From contig CAYYPE010000009.1 of the NCBI GenBank assembly GCA_964473465.1, positions 62,001 to 126,000 of the forward strand: a stretch of DNA of 64,000 nucleotides. Reading direction: 5' to 3'. This document shows, in pieces, positions 9,931-19,379 of this stretch (within the stretch, counting starts at the first letter, position 1; each line of letters opens with the position of its first letter). Under the pieces are notes generated by a model that was not told where the DNA came from, did no database searches, and saw nothing but the letters and a program-made list of their open reading frames with translations. A program made the position numbers and the translations under genes. The stretch comes from CALHRB01 sp964473465. Its GTDB lineage: Bacteria; Bacteroidota; Ignavibacteria; Kapaibacteriales; UBA2268.

Positions 9931-9959
9931 GCCCGAAGTTTTATTAATCCTTCGGGCAT
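9931..9959 (-). terminator. Hairpin terminator after the TonB receptor gene
   Basis: Perfect 9-base arms TGCCCGAAG and CTTCGGGCA with an 11-base AT-rich loop, in the gap downstream of the TonB receptor (minus strand). The following T-tract is poor, so termination efficiency is uncertain. Confidence 0.55.
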
Positions 9960-10004
9960 TATTATTTATCTAATTCTCAGATTTTGATAAAACCAAATAT
10001 GAAA

Positions 10005-12005
10005 TTATAACCTCAAAGATAAACCAGCATAAAAAGTACGCCCCGGAGCAGGTAATCCTAACTGCATCAATTTATACTCATCGGTAATATTATTTATCCT
10101 GATAAAAATCTCTGAGTTTACAATATCTTTTACATTAAACGAATAAGATAATCTTAAATTAAAAATTAAGGAAGGTTCAATACTTAAAAATTTAGTATTA
10201 TCTTCAGGGTCTGTGTCATATTGTTTACCAGTATATTCAATTTCCAATTGAGGTTTCAGGCCAATTGAAAAGAAATAATTAATATTGAATCCAGCCAACC
10301 AGTCAGGTTTCTGTATCAGTTGTTCAATTTTCGTCCCATTCTGTTCAGCATTACAAGACAAAAAAGTTAAATACCCTTCTATCAAAATTTTTACAATCGG
10401 TCTGTAGCTAAGAGTTATATCAATACCCTTAATTGTAGCATCTGAATAATTAACCCTCATACGCCTCATTAAGGAGTCTTGCTCTTTTGACAACCTGATT
10501 CTCTCGATTAGACCTTCGTAAATATTAAGGAAAGTAGTTGCCTTAAAGTCAATTTTTTCACGAGTATAGATCAAGCCGAATTCATTAAGAATTCCGCTTT
10601 CTGCTTTAAGATCTGGATTTGTTTTGAATGCATTCAAAGCACCATCATATTGCTCCCTCATTGAGGGAAATCTGGTTCTTCTACCTGTGCCAGCAAAAAC
10701 AGCAAAATTATCAGAAATTAAATATTTCAAGTTAAAAAATGCTGCAAAATCACTTTGGGAGGTTCCTTCAGCTTCTTTGAACAAACCTGTTTTGGGGGTT
10801 GAATTATAATCTAAACCTATGCCTGCTTTTATTTCAAGCATATCCAGGAAAGTCCAATACTCCAACCCTGCACTGATTGTATTCTGAGAAAATTCAGTTT
10901 CAGGTTCTTTGTTGACTGTCTGTTTGTGTTTTGTCATAAAACCATTAAATACCAGAGAAAGAGAGTGATTCTTAGTAATGCTATAATTCAATGAAAGACG
11001 AGTTCCGCTTGTTACATCATCATCCTTCTGGGTCTCTTTAATTACTTTATAATCAATCCCGGTGTATCCGTTTATTTCCTGAGAGAATAAATCATGCCAG
11101 AAAGTAGCTTTGACGGAAATATAATCAGAAAATGAATGCATATAGTTGAAGGTTATAGACATTCGGTTTCTTTCTGGATAAATCCAGAATCTTGCGTCGC
11201 TTCCTGCAAATGTTTCTGGAGGTGTTCCTTTATTCTGATTGGTATATGAAATTGACAGTCCTGAAATTGTATTTTCGCTGAAATGGTATTCACCTCGGAT
11301 ATATGCGTTGAATCTTTCTTGATCACTATTGGTTCTGAGAGCAGAGTTTGGATTCTGATTGCCAAGACTGTCTGGTGCTTTCTGGGACATCAAAAAGCCA
11401 TCAGTTTTCACATAAGAAATATTTGCTAGATAATTAAACTCCCCTATTTTGCCGTCATGAAGTATAGAATAATTCTGACTGTTGCCATCCCCTCCCTGAA
11501 GTTTAAGGCTTAGTCCAAAACCCTCTTCAGTCCTCTCAATCGTGGAAAGATTAACAGCCCCCCCCAATACATTTGAACCATAGAACATTGAGCTTGACGA
11601 TAGGTTCAATCTGATATTACCGATTATATCAACAGGCACAAAAGTAAGGTCTAACCTGTTATCCCATGGGATATTCATTGCCATCCCGTCGAAAAAGAGA
11701 CCTAACTGCCTTTCCCCTGCTCCCCGCAGAAAAAGCATGGATTCTCCTCTTGAATTTGTCCTTATTACGCCTGTAGGCAAATACATCTGCAGTTCAGATG
11801 CTGAAAGGACATCAGTTGATTGAATTATATAATAAGGAACATCAACAACTGATGCTTTACTAATTTTCGAAATCTGCGATTTTGATTCATAAATTTCAAT
11901 TTCACCTAATCTGTATGATTTCAATGAATCTTTTCTCTCCTGCTGTGAGAAAACAGAAAAAATATTTACAAATAAAATCATAAATACTAATATTATGTTT
12001 TTCAT
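10005..12005 (-). CDS. TonB-dependent outer-membrane receptor (BtuB/siderophore type)
   Basis: Outer-membrane active transporter of 666 residues driven by TonB. A signal peptide (MKNIILVFMILFVNIFSVFS, cut near residue 20) precedes a plug domain (about 35-160) with the motifs RGAGERQLGLFFDGM and NVLGGAVNLST, then a 22-strand barrel region ending in an aromatic/Arg C-terminus (YAGLSLRL). GGAG lies just upstream of the ATG. There is no N-terminal carboxypeptidase-like domain, unlike the second receptor in the window. A weak Fur-box-like sequence about 45 bases upstream hints at iron control; no cobalamin riboswitch was seen. The ligand is unknown. Confidence 0.9.
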   Translation of the reverse strand: MKNIILVFMILFVNIFSVFSQQERKDSLKSYRLGEIEIYESKSQISKISKASVVDVPYYIIQSTDVLSASELQMYLPTGVIRTNSRGESMLFLRGAGERQLGLFFDGMAMNIPWDNRLDLTFVPVDIIGNIRLNLSSSSMFYGSNVLGGAVNLSTIERTEEGFGLSLKLQGGDGNSQNYSILHDGKIGEFNYLANISYVKTDGFLMSQKAPDSLGNQNPNSALRTNSDQERFNAYIRGEYHFSENTISGLSISYTNQNKGTPPETFAGSDARFWIYPERNRMSITFNYMHSFSDYISVKATFWHDLFSQEINGYTGIDYKVIKETQKDDDVTSGTRLSLNYSITKNHSLSLVFNGFMTKHKQTVNKEPETEFSQNTISAGLEYWTFLDMLEIKAGIGLDYNSTPKTGLFKEAEGTSQSDFAAFFNLKYLISDNFAVFAGTGRRTRFPSMREQYDGALNAFKTNPDLKAESGILNEFGLIYTREKIDFKATTFLNIYEGLIERIRLSKEQDSLMRRMRVNYSDATIKGIDITLSYRPIVKILIEGYLTFLSCNAEQNGTKIEQLIQKPDWLAGFNINYFFSIGLKPQLEIEYTGKQYDTDPEDNTKFLSIEPSLIFNLRLSYSFNVKDIVNSEIFIRINNITDEYKLMQLGLPAPGRTFYAGLSLRL

Positions 12006-12048
12006 TTTTTCTCCAAATTCCTTTTAATAAACTAAATTTTGAATGGAT

Positions 12049-12067
12049 ACTAATAACTATCATTATT
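12049..12067 (-). promoter_or_regulatory. Possible Fur-box-like operator upstream of TonB receptor
   Basis: On the minus strand AATAATGATAGTTATTAGT matches 14 of 19 positions of the palindromic E. coli Fur consensus. It sits 44 bases upstream of the receptor start codon. The AT-rich background makes chance similarity possible. Confidence 0.3.
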
Positions 12068-12260
12068 AATCTCATCTTACATAACAATAATGTAAATTAA
12101 GTTACCAGACAATCTTATGATAAGATTTAAAAAACAGTTAATTAGTATTTCTCAGATAAATCACCCTTTATCTGATTTGTTAAGAAAAAATATTAACCTA
12201 CATTGTCTAAATTATAAAAGACTGTCTCGGAATAATTTCCAAATAAAACTTTCTTTTGGT

Positions 12261-12785
12261 TCAAACACATTTTGGTGGTGGTGTAATCGGTTGATAAATC
12301 AAGGAGTGATATAAATTTATATAATTATCTATAAAAACGAATAAATCCTTAATAAAAAGGGCAGAATTATAATTAATTTCAAAATACTCAAGTAATTTAA
12401 GGCTAAAAATTTTAGCAAAGTTTGATTTAGATTTATTCTCAGTATTTTTCTCATAATAATTTGAAAATTTATTTATCAATTCTTTTTCTTTGGTATCATT
12501 GATACAATAATAAAAAATCGAGTCTCCAAGAGCTTTGGAATTTTTAATATCATAAAGTTGATTATTAAAAATAAATTCATCATTTTTGATAAATGTTATA
12601 AGTCTTTTCTTTAGATCGGCTTTTGAAAATTTCAAAATCTCAATCTTTTTGTTACTTTCATCCGTATTAATATAATTCCTTATTTCATTCCTTACAGAGG
12701 ACTGATAGATAGAAAAAATTATGATATTACCAGTGGAATTGTTTAAAATTCCAAAAATCAATATGATGGAAATAATAGATTTCAT
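12261..12785 (-). CDS. Hypothetical exported protein
   Basis: Not recognised. A 174-residue, Lys/Asn/Ile-rich protein with a hydrophobic N-terminus (MKSIISIILIFGILNNSTG) that looks like a signal peptide or membrane anchor, a predicted mostly helical middle with repeated Phe/Tyr and Lys/Glu, and a distinctive C-terminus YQPITPPPKCV. The track-long frame begins with a TTG one codon earlier; the ATG at 12785 is preferred. It lies upstream of the TonB receptor on the same strand, with 255 bases between, so a shared role in uptake is possible but not shown. Confidence 0.55.
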   Translation of the reverse strand: MKSIISIILIFGILNNSTGNIIIFSIYQSSVRNEIRNYINTDESNKKIEILKFSKADLKKRLITFIKNDEFIFNNQLYDIKNSKALGDSIFYYCINDTKEKELINKFSNYYEKNTENKSKSNFAKIFSLKLLEYFEINYNSALFIKDLFVFIDNYINLYHSLIYQPITPPPKCV

Positions 12786-12898
12786 CAATATTACTTTATA
12801 TATTTTTTAGAACTTTCACTGAATATGAGTGAAATAAGTTCTGTATAAAAGTAAATTGATAAATTACTAAAATATTGGTAATAAAATTTATCCAATAT

Positions 12899-13138
12899 TT
12901 AGATTTTATTATGAGTTCCGTCGCAAAAAGGTGGAGTAGATGTTCTTTTACATCCACACAACCAATAGGTATCTTTTTCTTTAACTTCGAATTTGAGAGA
13001 CCTGAAGATACCTTTTTCACGATGTGAAGCATCGCAAAATGGCTGTGTCTTTGATTCACCACATGTACACCATGATTTGATACCCGGCTCAAGAACCATT
13101 TCATAGGGTCCTTTTTGAGCAATAACTGGTTCGTTCAA
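12899..13138 (-). CDS. Tandem CDGSH iron-sulfur domain protein
   Basis: A 79-residue protein with two mitoNEET-type motifs: CTCGESKTQPFCDASH and CGCKRTSTPPFCDGTH. Each supplies three Cys and one His for a [2Fe-2S] cluster, as in bacterial tandem (Miner2-like) CDGSH proteins. It probably acts in cytoplasmic Fe-S or redox handling. No signal peptide is visible. The start is a TTG at 13138 with AGGAG upstream. It is 24 bases downstream of argS and may be the last gene of the rsfS-argS transcript. Confidence 0.9.
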   Translation of the reverse strand: MNEPVIAQKGPYEMVLEPGIKSWCTCGESKTQPFCDASHREKGIFRSLKFEVKEKDTYWLCGCKRTSTPPFCDGTHNKI

Positions 13139-13162
13139 TTTTTTTCTCCTGTTTTGATAATT

Positions 13163-14806
13163 TTACATTCTTTCCGGTGCATTTATTCCCAGAATTGATA
13201 ATCCATTTTTTAAAGTTATTTTGGTTGCCAAAGAAAGGTTAAGCCTTGCCGTTTGAAGGCTCTCATCAACGCCAAGAATTCTGCATTCGTGATAAAAAAT
13301 ATGGAAAGCATTTGCTAACTCTCTAAGGTAATCAGCAAGTATTTGCGGCTCACATTTATCACAAGCAATTTGAACTATTTCTTTAAATTTCAATATTTTC
13401 TTGATTAATTCGATTTCGTAATTATTTTCGAGAAGGCTCAGGTCTGGTTTCTTATCGAAATCAGCACCTCTTTCTTTTGCTAAATCAAGCACAGAGCAAA
13501 TACGTGCATGGGCATACTGTAAATAAAAAACGGGATTTTTTTCGCTTTGTTCTCTTGCTAAACCTAAATCAAACTCTAAATGAGTTGAAATTCCCCTCAT
13601 AATAAGGAAAAATCTAACAACATCTTCCCCCACTTCATCAAGCAAATCATCGAGAGTATAGCTTTTGCCAGTTCGTTTGGACATTTTGACCTGTTCACCA
13701 TTTTCGGTTAAAGTAACGAATTGATGAATAAGGACACGAACTTTGGATGTGTCAAATCCCAAATATTTAACAGCGGCAAGAACATCAGGAATAGTCGCTA
13801 TATGATCAGCCCCGAAAATATCAATAAGTAGATCGAATCCTCGCTCAAATTTATCTCTATGGTAAGCAATATCAGGTAGTCGGTAAGTTGGCTCACCTGA
13901 TGATTTAACAATTACTCTGTCGTCATTTAGCCCCATTTTTGAGAGTGCCAGCCATAAAGCTCCATCTTTTTCGTAAACTAAATTCAGCTTTTTTAGATCC
14001 TGAATCAATTTTTCAATTTTACCATCATGATATAGAGAATCTTCATTGAAAAAAACATCCTGCTGTATGTTTAATCTGGATAATGTGGCTTTAATTTTAT
14101 CAAAGCACCAGTTTTCGCCAAATTTTCTGATAAAATTCAAGTCCTCATCAGTTCCATTTTTATATGCATCTCCATATTTTTCGTATAATTCAGCTGCTAT
14201 GGTTTTAATATATTCACCGTGGTAACCATCTTCAGGAAATGGAAAATCATGATCTCCCAACAGCTGCTTATATCTTGCATAAATTGACAAGGCAAGATTC
14301 TTCATCTGATTACCGGCATTGTTGAAGTAGTATTCCCGTGTTACATCCCATCCGTTCCATTTATAAAGATTGGCGATTGTATCTCCTATACAGGCATTCC
14401 TGCCATGTCCCAGATGCAGCAATCCAGTTGGATTGACACTAACATATTCAACATTAACTCTTTTTCCATTGCCTGAATTATTCTTACCATAAGATTCTTT
14501 ATCTTCCAGAATATCTTTAAGAAGTTCAGGATATATTTTTTTGGAAAATTTAAAATTTATAAAACCCTGACCAGCTATATTGACTTCTTCGATAATTTTA
14601 TTATCCAACTGAAAAGCTTCAATAAGTTCTTCTGCAATGACTCTTGGCGATTTTTTTAATGTTTTTGCCAATGCCATTGCGACATTGCTTGATAAATCCC
14701 CAAAATCAGGATTTTTAGGTTCTTCAATCAAGTAATCAGAAAAACTTATATTAGCACTGATTAAAGCTTTATCAATTAACTTTCTGGTATAATCTTTTAA
14801 TTCCAT
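13163..14806 (-). CDS. argS: Arginyl-tRNA synthetase
   Basis: Class I aminoacyl-tRNA synthetase charging tRNA-Arg. The N-terminal tRNA-recognition domain is followed by the HIGH box as HLGHGRN, the signature KMSKRTGKSYTL (KMSK loop) and the C-terminal anticodon-binding helical domain (FYLQYAHARICSVL onward) ending in Met. At 547 residues it is of normal length. It overlaps rsfS by 10 bases and is translated downstream of it, so the pair is coupled. Confidence 0.97.
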   Translation of the reverse strand: MELKDYTRKLIDKALISANISFSDYLIEEPKNPDFGDLSSNVAMALAKTLKKSPRVIAEELIEAFQLDNKIIEEVNIAGQGFINFKFSKKIYPELLKDILEDKESYGKNNSGNGKRVNVEYVSVNPTGLLHLGHGRNACIGDTIANLYKWNGWDVTREYYFNNAGNQMKNLALSIYARYKQLLGDHDFPFPEDGYHGEYIKTIAAELYEKYGDAYKNGTDEDLNFIRKFGENWCFDKIKATLSRLNIQQDVFFNEDSLYHDGKIEKLIQDLKKLNLVYEKDGALWLALSKMGLNDDRVIVKSSGEPTYRLPDIAYHRDKFERGFDLLIDIFGADHIATIPDVLAAVKYLGFDTSKVRVLIHQFVTLTENGEQVKMSKRTGKSYTLDDLLDEVGEDVVRFFLIMRGISTHLEFDLGLAREQSEKNPVFYLQYAHARICSVLDLAKERGADFDKKPDLSLLENNYEIELIKKILKFKEIVQIACDKCEPQILADYLRELANAFHIFYHECRILGVDESLQTARLNLSLATKITLKNGLSILGINAPERM

Positions 14807-15210
14807 TTCAAATCCAAATTTTTGATTACTCTGGCTTTTCCCTCATCATTTAACCTTAAAAACTGAGCATCTCCCCATAATCTTTCCAAATTATAAAACT
14901 GTCTTACATTTGGTAACATTAGATGCATTACAACATCAAAAAAATCAATCAAAACCCATTGACAAACCTCATAGCCTTCTATTCTGGGTTTTTGCAATCC
15001 AAGTTCCTTGCATTTTTGTATTAAACTATCAACAATGGCTCTAATCTGAGCTTCACTATCACAAGTCGTGATGATAAAATAATCAGCGGGAGGGTTATCA
15101 ATATTCTTTAGGTTCATTATTACTATATCTTTTGAAATTTTTTCGTCGGCAGTTCTGGCACAAAGGACTGCCAAGCCTCTTGATGTTTTGGGTGCTTTAA
15201 TTTTGAGCAA
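14797..15210 (-). CDS. rsfS: Ribosomal silencing factor RsfS (Iojap family)
   Basis: Binds ribosomal protein uL14 and blocks subunit joining during starvation. The family core is clear: DYFIITTCDSEAQIRAIVDSL, then GYEVCQWVLIDFFDVVMHLM and the final Glu-Arg-Leu-Trp-Gly-Asp-Ala. Length is 137 residues. The start is TTG at 15210 with AGAGGA seven bases upstream. First gene of the rsfS-argS-CDGSH cluster, divergent from the lipoprotein gene at 15400. Confidence 0.95.
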   Translation of the reverse strand: MLKIKAPKTSRGLAVLCARTADEKISKDIVIMNLKNIDNPPADYFIITTCDSEAQIRAIVDSLIQKCKELGLQKPRIEGYEVCQWVLIDFFDVVMHLMLPNVRQFYNLERLWGDAQFLRLNDEGKARVIKNLDLKWN

Positions 15211-15399
15211 TATTAATCCTCTAAAAATTATACAAAATTTACTAGAAAAATGACTTTTTTTAATTATGATTATTTTTTATTTCCAACAAAGAATTTAATA
15301 CTAAATTTTTATTAACATTTTTTTGAATTTAAAAAAAGTAGTAATTTAAGATGTAAAAAATTTTAATTTAATTTATACTACAATTTATTCAGTCTCAAT

Positions 15400-15846
15400 A
15401 TGAGAAATACTATGCTTTTTGCTTTTCTCAATTTTCTATTTGTCTTAGTTATGACATCCTGCTCAACAACTCAAAAGTCAAAAAATCTTTCATTTTCAGA
15501 ATTGAGCATTGGTAGTGGCGGCGGAGCAACGGGTTTATTTTCTGGCTTCACAATTGATTCTTTAGGTAAATTATATAAGTGGAACGGACGAAAATTAAAA
15601 GATAACTTGACTGAACTAAAAACACTTCACGCAGATACAGCCGTGCTAATTGAAGATATTATCATAAAATCAAAACTAATTGATTTAAATTTCGAGAAAC
15701 TTGATAATTTCTACCGTTTTTTCCAAATTAAGACATCCACAAAAGAAAATTACATTGCCTGGGGTTCATCTTCAGATTCTGATAGTTCCAAAAATCTAAA
15801 TGAAATCTATGAAAAAATTATGTCAATTATAAATAATAACAATTAA
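15400..15846 (+). CDS. Hypothetical lipoprotein
   Basis: A 148-residue protein with a signal peptide ending in the lipobox VMTSC (Cys at about 21), so it should be lipidated and membrane-anchored. The mature part begins Ser/Thr/Lys-rich, then has a Gly-rich turn (GSGGGATG), the pattern FTIDSLGKLYKWNG, and a helical C-terminus ending in Asn repeats. The function is not recognised. It sits two bases upstream of the frame of the M4 peptidase and is probably in the same transcript; an inhibitor or secretion helper for that peptidase would be a guess. Confidence 0.75.
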   Translation: MRNTMLFAFLNFLFVLVMTSCSTTQKSKNLSFSELSIGSGGGATGLFSGFTIDSLGKLYKWNGRKLKDNLTELKTLHADTAVLIEDIIIKSKLIDLNFEKLDNFYRFFQIKTSTKENYIAWGSSSDSDSSKNLNEIYEKIMSIINNNN

Positions 15847-15860
15847 ATATGGGGTTTATC

Positions 15861-18800
15861 ATGAAAAAATTTTTCCTTTTTGCCGCTTTAGCACTTTTTT
15901 TACAACTTTTTGTCACCTTCAAACTTTCCTCTCAGGCATTTGACTACTTAAAGAAATCAAGAAGCATGTTAAACATTGATGCTACCAAGAAACCAACAAG
16001 TGACCATTTAAAAAGTGTGGCTCAGAAACTTTCTGATATTTATTATCAATTCTATCAAAATAATTCGAAAACTTTTAACTATGCCAATGAACCTTTAAAC
16101 TTTAAATCTAAAGATTTAAAGCCAGAGGATTTGTTTCAGAAAAACCCCTCTTTGCAATTTTCTTCAATAAATTATTCTAACGAGACTGGTTTGCCAGTTT
16201 TCATTGCTGTAAAAAAGCCATCAATCCAGAAAAATGAGATGAAATTTCTAACAACACAAACAATTTTTAGCTATCTGAAAGAAAACCGTGAACTATTCAA
16301 AATTGAAGACCCCACCAAAGAATTTCAAATAGAAAGCACTACAATAGATGATGAAAATAATAAGCATATCAGATTACAGCAGATTTATCATAATATTCCA
16401 ATCTGGGGTAAAGAGCTAATTCTTCATTTTGATAAGGATAATGAACTTTATCTTATTAATGGAAAAAATGTTCCAACTATAATGAATTTTAACAAAAACT
16501 CTTTCATATTAACTAAAGAACTTGCTATATCAAAATCAATCAATGATTTAATGAGTTTTTCGACTATCACAGAATTTTCTGATTTTGAAAACAACTTATT
16601 AAAATACAACGGTCCTATCGCTGAAAAATATATCTGGAACGAAAATTTAAACGAAAATCCAAAAGCTATTTGGGTTGTTGAAATCCGTAATAACCTAAAA
16701 GATAAATGGAGATATTTTATTGACGCTAAAACAGGCGAGATACTCGAAAAATATAATACTTCTCCGAATGATGGTCCTGTCAAAGCAACAGCCAAAGATG
16801 CATTTGGAAACAATCGTTCAATTGATGTTTTCCTCGAAAAAGGTAATTATTTGATGGTTAATGCAACTAAACCGATGTATAACAATAATCCTGCTGACCC
16901 CAAGGGTATTATTCTGACGATGACAAATAATTTTCAAGATTTAACAAAAAATGCAAATCCGGTGATTGTTAGTTCAAGCAATAACCAGTGGAATGATGCT
17001 TTCTCGGTGTCAGCTCATTATAATTCTTCTCTTATTTATGACTATTACAGAAATACACATGGAAGAAACTCTCTTGATGCTTCTGGTATGAACATGCTCA
17101 CAATTATTCATGTAACAAGTAATGGTCAAAGCTTTGACAATGCTTATTGGAATGGTCAGTTTGTAGTCCTTGGAGATGGTGGTCAGATTACAAACGGTTG
17201 GCCCCCTGCTCTTGATTTTCTTGCTCATGAGTTCACCCATGGCGTAGTTACTTTTACCGTTGATCTCGAATATAAATTTCAATCTGGTGCTCTGAATGAA
17301 GCTTTTGCTGACTGGGGTGGTTGCATGGTTGACCGTGAAGACTGGCTAATGGGCGAAGATATTGTCAAAGCACAGTATTTCCCAGCTGGTTGTATGAGAA
17401 GCATGTCCGATCCACACAATGGAGGAACTAAAGGCGATCATGTCTGGCTTCCTGCTCATATGAATGAATTTATGGATCTCCCTCTTGACAAGGACAACGG
17501 TGGTGTTCATTATAATTGCGGAATTATAAACAAAGCCACATACCTTATTGGAAATTCAATTGGCAAGGACAAACTTGAAAAAATATATTACAGAGTTCTA
17601 AATAATAAATACCTTACCAAACAAGCTAACTTTATTGATATGAGACTTGCTTGCATCAAAGCTTCTGAGGAACTGTTCGGCAAGAATTCAAATGAAGTAA
17701 ATACCGTTATGAATTCATTTAGTCAGGTTGGCATTGGACAAGGCAGCGGTTCTAATCCAGGACCAGATCTACCTCCAGTGGACGGTTCTGACTGGATTGC
17801 CTTAGTATCTTCTCAGGATTTTGGTCTATACATCGCAAAACCTGTTATTCAAAATCCTAATACTGACATAAAAAAACTTACATCAACCAAAGTTTTTGCT
17901 AATAACAACGGAACTCTTACCGTTCCGGAAAACGGCAGTGCTATATTATTCATTGATGAAAATAACAGATTGAAATTAATAAAAACAGACGGAACAGGCG
18001 AAATGTTTGTTGATAACGAACCTGTATGGCGTTCAATAGCAATTTCTCCAAATGGTCAGTTTCTTGCTGCAACGTCAGTCAGCGAAGAACCAATAATTTA
18101 TTTATTCGATCTGGTTAATTCCAAATCCAGCCAGATTGAACTTTATATTCCTACAACAGGTGATAATTTCAACTATAATGAACCTCTTCTTGCAAATACG
18201 ATGTCATGGGATGTAACAAATCGAATTCTGGTTTATGATGCCTTAAATTACAAATATGACTGGTCTAACAAGGAAGAATTATATTTCGATATGAACGCTC
18301 TTGATGCAACGACAGGGGTTATTTATAGGATTTTGCCTACTCTGGGCACAGGTATAAATGTTGGTTCCCCGGATTTTGCAAAAACAAGCAAGAATTCTCT
18401 TGTTTTTCTTGTATATAATGCAAACGAAAACTACTATTATATCAACGGATTGGATTTATATTCAGGCACGGTTAAGAACATTGTTTATTCAGATGGCTCC
18501 CAACTTGGGATGAGCAGCCCTGTTTATTCACCTAAAGATAATAAAATTGCTTTTCAGGTATCAACCCCTCAACCCACATACGGCATAATGCAGATTGCAC
18601 TAAATCCTGATAAAATATCCCCGGCTGGTAATCCAACTGAATACCTGATTAATGCCGGATTGCCCAAATGGTTTGCAATTGGAAAAAGACCTGTCAGCGT
18701 GGAGGAAGAGTCATATCTCTCCGATATAAAAATCAATCCAAACCCCGCTTCGGATTACATTGAAATTAAACAGACTACTCGATATTCAGAAATTAAAATC

Positions 18801-18944
18801 TATAACACCCTCGGCGAATGCGTGATGACCGTAGAGGCAAAGAATTTATCATCTCTACAACGTATTAATATTTCACATCTTCCCGCAGGCTTGTATTTCA
18901 TTAGCTTAGGAAATCATTCGGAGAAATTAATGATAGTAAGATAA
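15861..18944 (+). CDS. M4 (thermolysin-family) metallopeptidase with T9SS sorting domain
   Basis: Secreted zinc endopeptidase of 1027 residues. Order: signal peptide; FTP/PepSY-type propeptide (about 100-290); catalytic M4 domain with HEFTH (456-460) and third zinc ligand in NEAFADW (Glu480, 20 residues after the second His, as in thermolysin) and the later active-site region DNGGVHYNCGI; a beta-propeller-like region (about 650-930); and a type A T9SS domain starting INPNPASDYIEI and ending KLMIVR. The ATG at 15861 is preferred over 15849 because GGGG lies six bases upstream and the residue pattern gives a cleaner signal peptide. The propeller-like region is unusual for M4 enzymes and may bind surface ligands. 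Confidence 0.92.
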   Translation: MKKFFLFAALALFLQLFVTFKLSSQAFDYLKKSRSMLNIDATKKPTSDHLKSVAQKLSDIYYQFYQNNSKTFNYANEPLNFKSKDLKPEDLFQKNPSLQFSSINYSNETGLPVFIAVKKPSIQKNEMKFLTTQTIFSYLKENRELFKIEDPTKEFQIESTTIDDENNKHIRLQQIYHNIPIWGKELILHFDKDNELYLINGKNVPTIMNFNKNSFILTKELAISKSINDLMSFSTITEFSDFENNLLKYNGPIAEKYIWNENLNENPKAIWVVEIRNNLKDKWRYFIDAKTGEILEKYNTSPNDGPVKATAKDAFGNNRSIDVFLEKGNYLMVNATKPMYNNNPADPKGIILTMTNNFQDLTKNANPVIVSSSNNQWNDAFSVSAHYNSSLIYDYYRNTHGRNSLDASGMNMLTIIHVTSNGQSFDNAYWNGQFVVLGDGGQITNGWPPALDFLAHEFTHGVVTFTVDLEYKFQSGALNEAFADWGGCMVDREDWLMGEDIVKAQYFPAGCMRSMSDPHNGGTKGDHVWLPAHMNEFMDLPLDKDNGGVHYNCGIINKATYLIGNSIGKDKLEKIYYRVLNNKYLTKQANFIDMRLACIKASEELFGKNSNEVNTVMNSFSQVGIGQGSGSNPGPDLPPVDGSDWIALVSSQDFGLYIAKPVIQNPNTDIKKLTSTKVFANNNGTLTVPENGSAILFIDENNRLKLIKTDGTGEMFVDNEPVWRSIAISPNGQFLAATSVSEEPIIYLFDLVNSKSSQIELYIPTTGDNFNYNEPLLANTMSWDVTNRILVYDALNYKYDWSNKEELYFDMNALDATTGVIYRILPTLGTGINVGSPDFAKTSKNSLVFLVYNANENYYYINGLDLYSGTVKNIVYSDGSQLGMSSPVYSPKDNKIAFQVSTPQPTYGIMQIALNPDKISPAGNPTEYLINAGLPKWFAIGKRPVSVEEESYLSDIKINPNPASDYIEIKQTTRYSEIKIYNTLGECVMTVEAKNLSSLQRINISHLPAGLYFISLGNHSEKLMIVR

Positions 18945-19379
18945 TTAATTTTGAGAAAATATACTCTTTTTGTATTTAGTATTATTCTGGGATAACATTA
19001 CAATCAATTAAAAGCGATTAAGTAATCAAATTATTAATTCATAATTGACAAAAGTCAATTAGAAATAATTTTTAAGGAAATTGAATAGTAATTTTTATTA
19101 GTTTTTTTAATTAATACCATTTACTTATTCAATACAAAATTTTGTTCATAAAAGTTGTATTATAGGAAATAAAGAATAGATTATCATTTTTGGCGTCTTA
19201 AGTCTCAAAAATTAGATTAACATAGAAATATAGAATCATTCAATTATTTATAATTGAAAAAAATAGAGTTAAATTAAACTATCAAGTTAAATAACCATTA
19301 CGCCAAATTTTGTTCGTTTTTCTGTTTTATAATAATCTTTAAATAAATTCAAATATATTCATATTAATAAAACTACTAT
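18945..19379. other. AT-rich intergenic region with two small hairpins
   Basis: No gene is supported. Two perfect 8-base inverted repeats with 4-base loops occur: TAATTGAC/GTCAATTA (19042-19061) and TTCAATTA/TAATTGAA (19239-19258, followed by five A). They may contribute to transcription termination of the convergent genes on either side, but neither has a strong GC stem. Confidence 0.4.

Noticed and set aside
12006..12260. Cobalamin riboswitch upstream of the TonB receptor
   Set aside because: No conserved B12-box or complex helices were seen.
12117..12314. Plus-strand frame of 65 codons opposite the hypothetical gene
   Set aside because: Overlaps the 3' end of a more convincing minus-strand gene and shows no domain.
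12796..13122. 108-codon minus-strand frame
   Set aside because: Shadow of the CDGSH gene in another frame.
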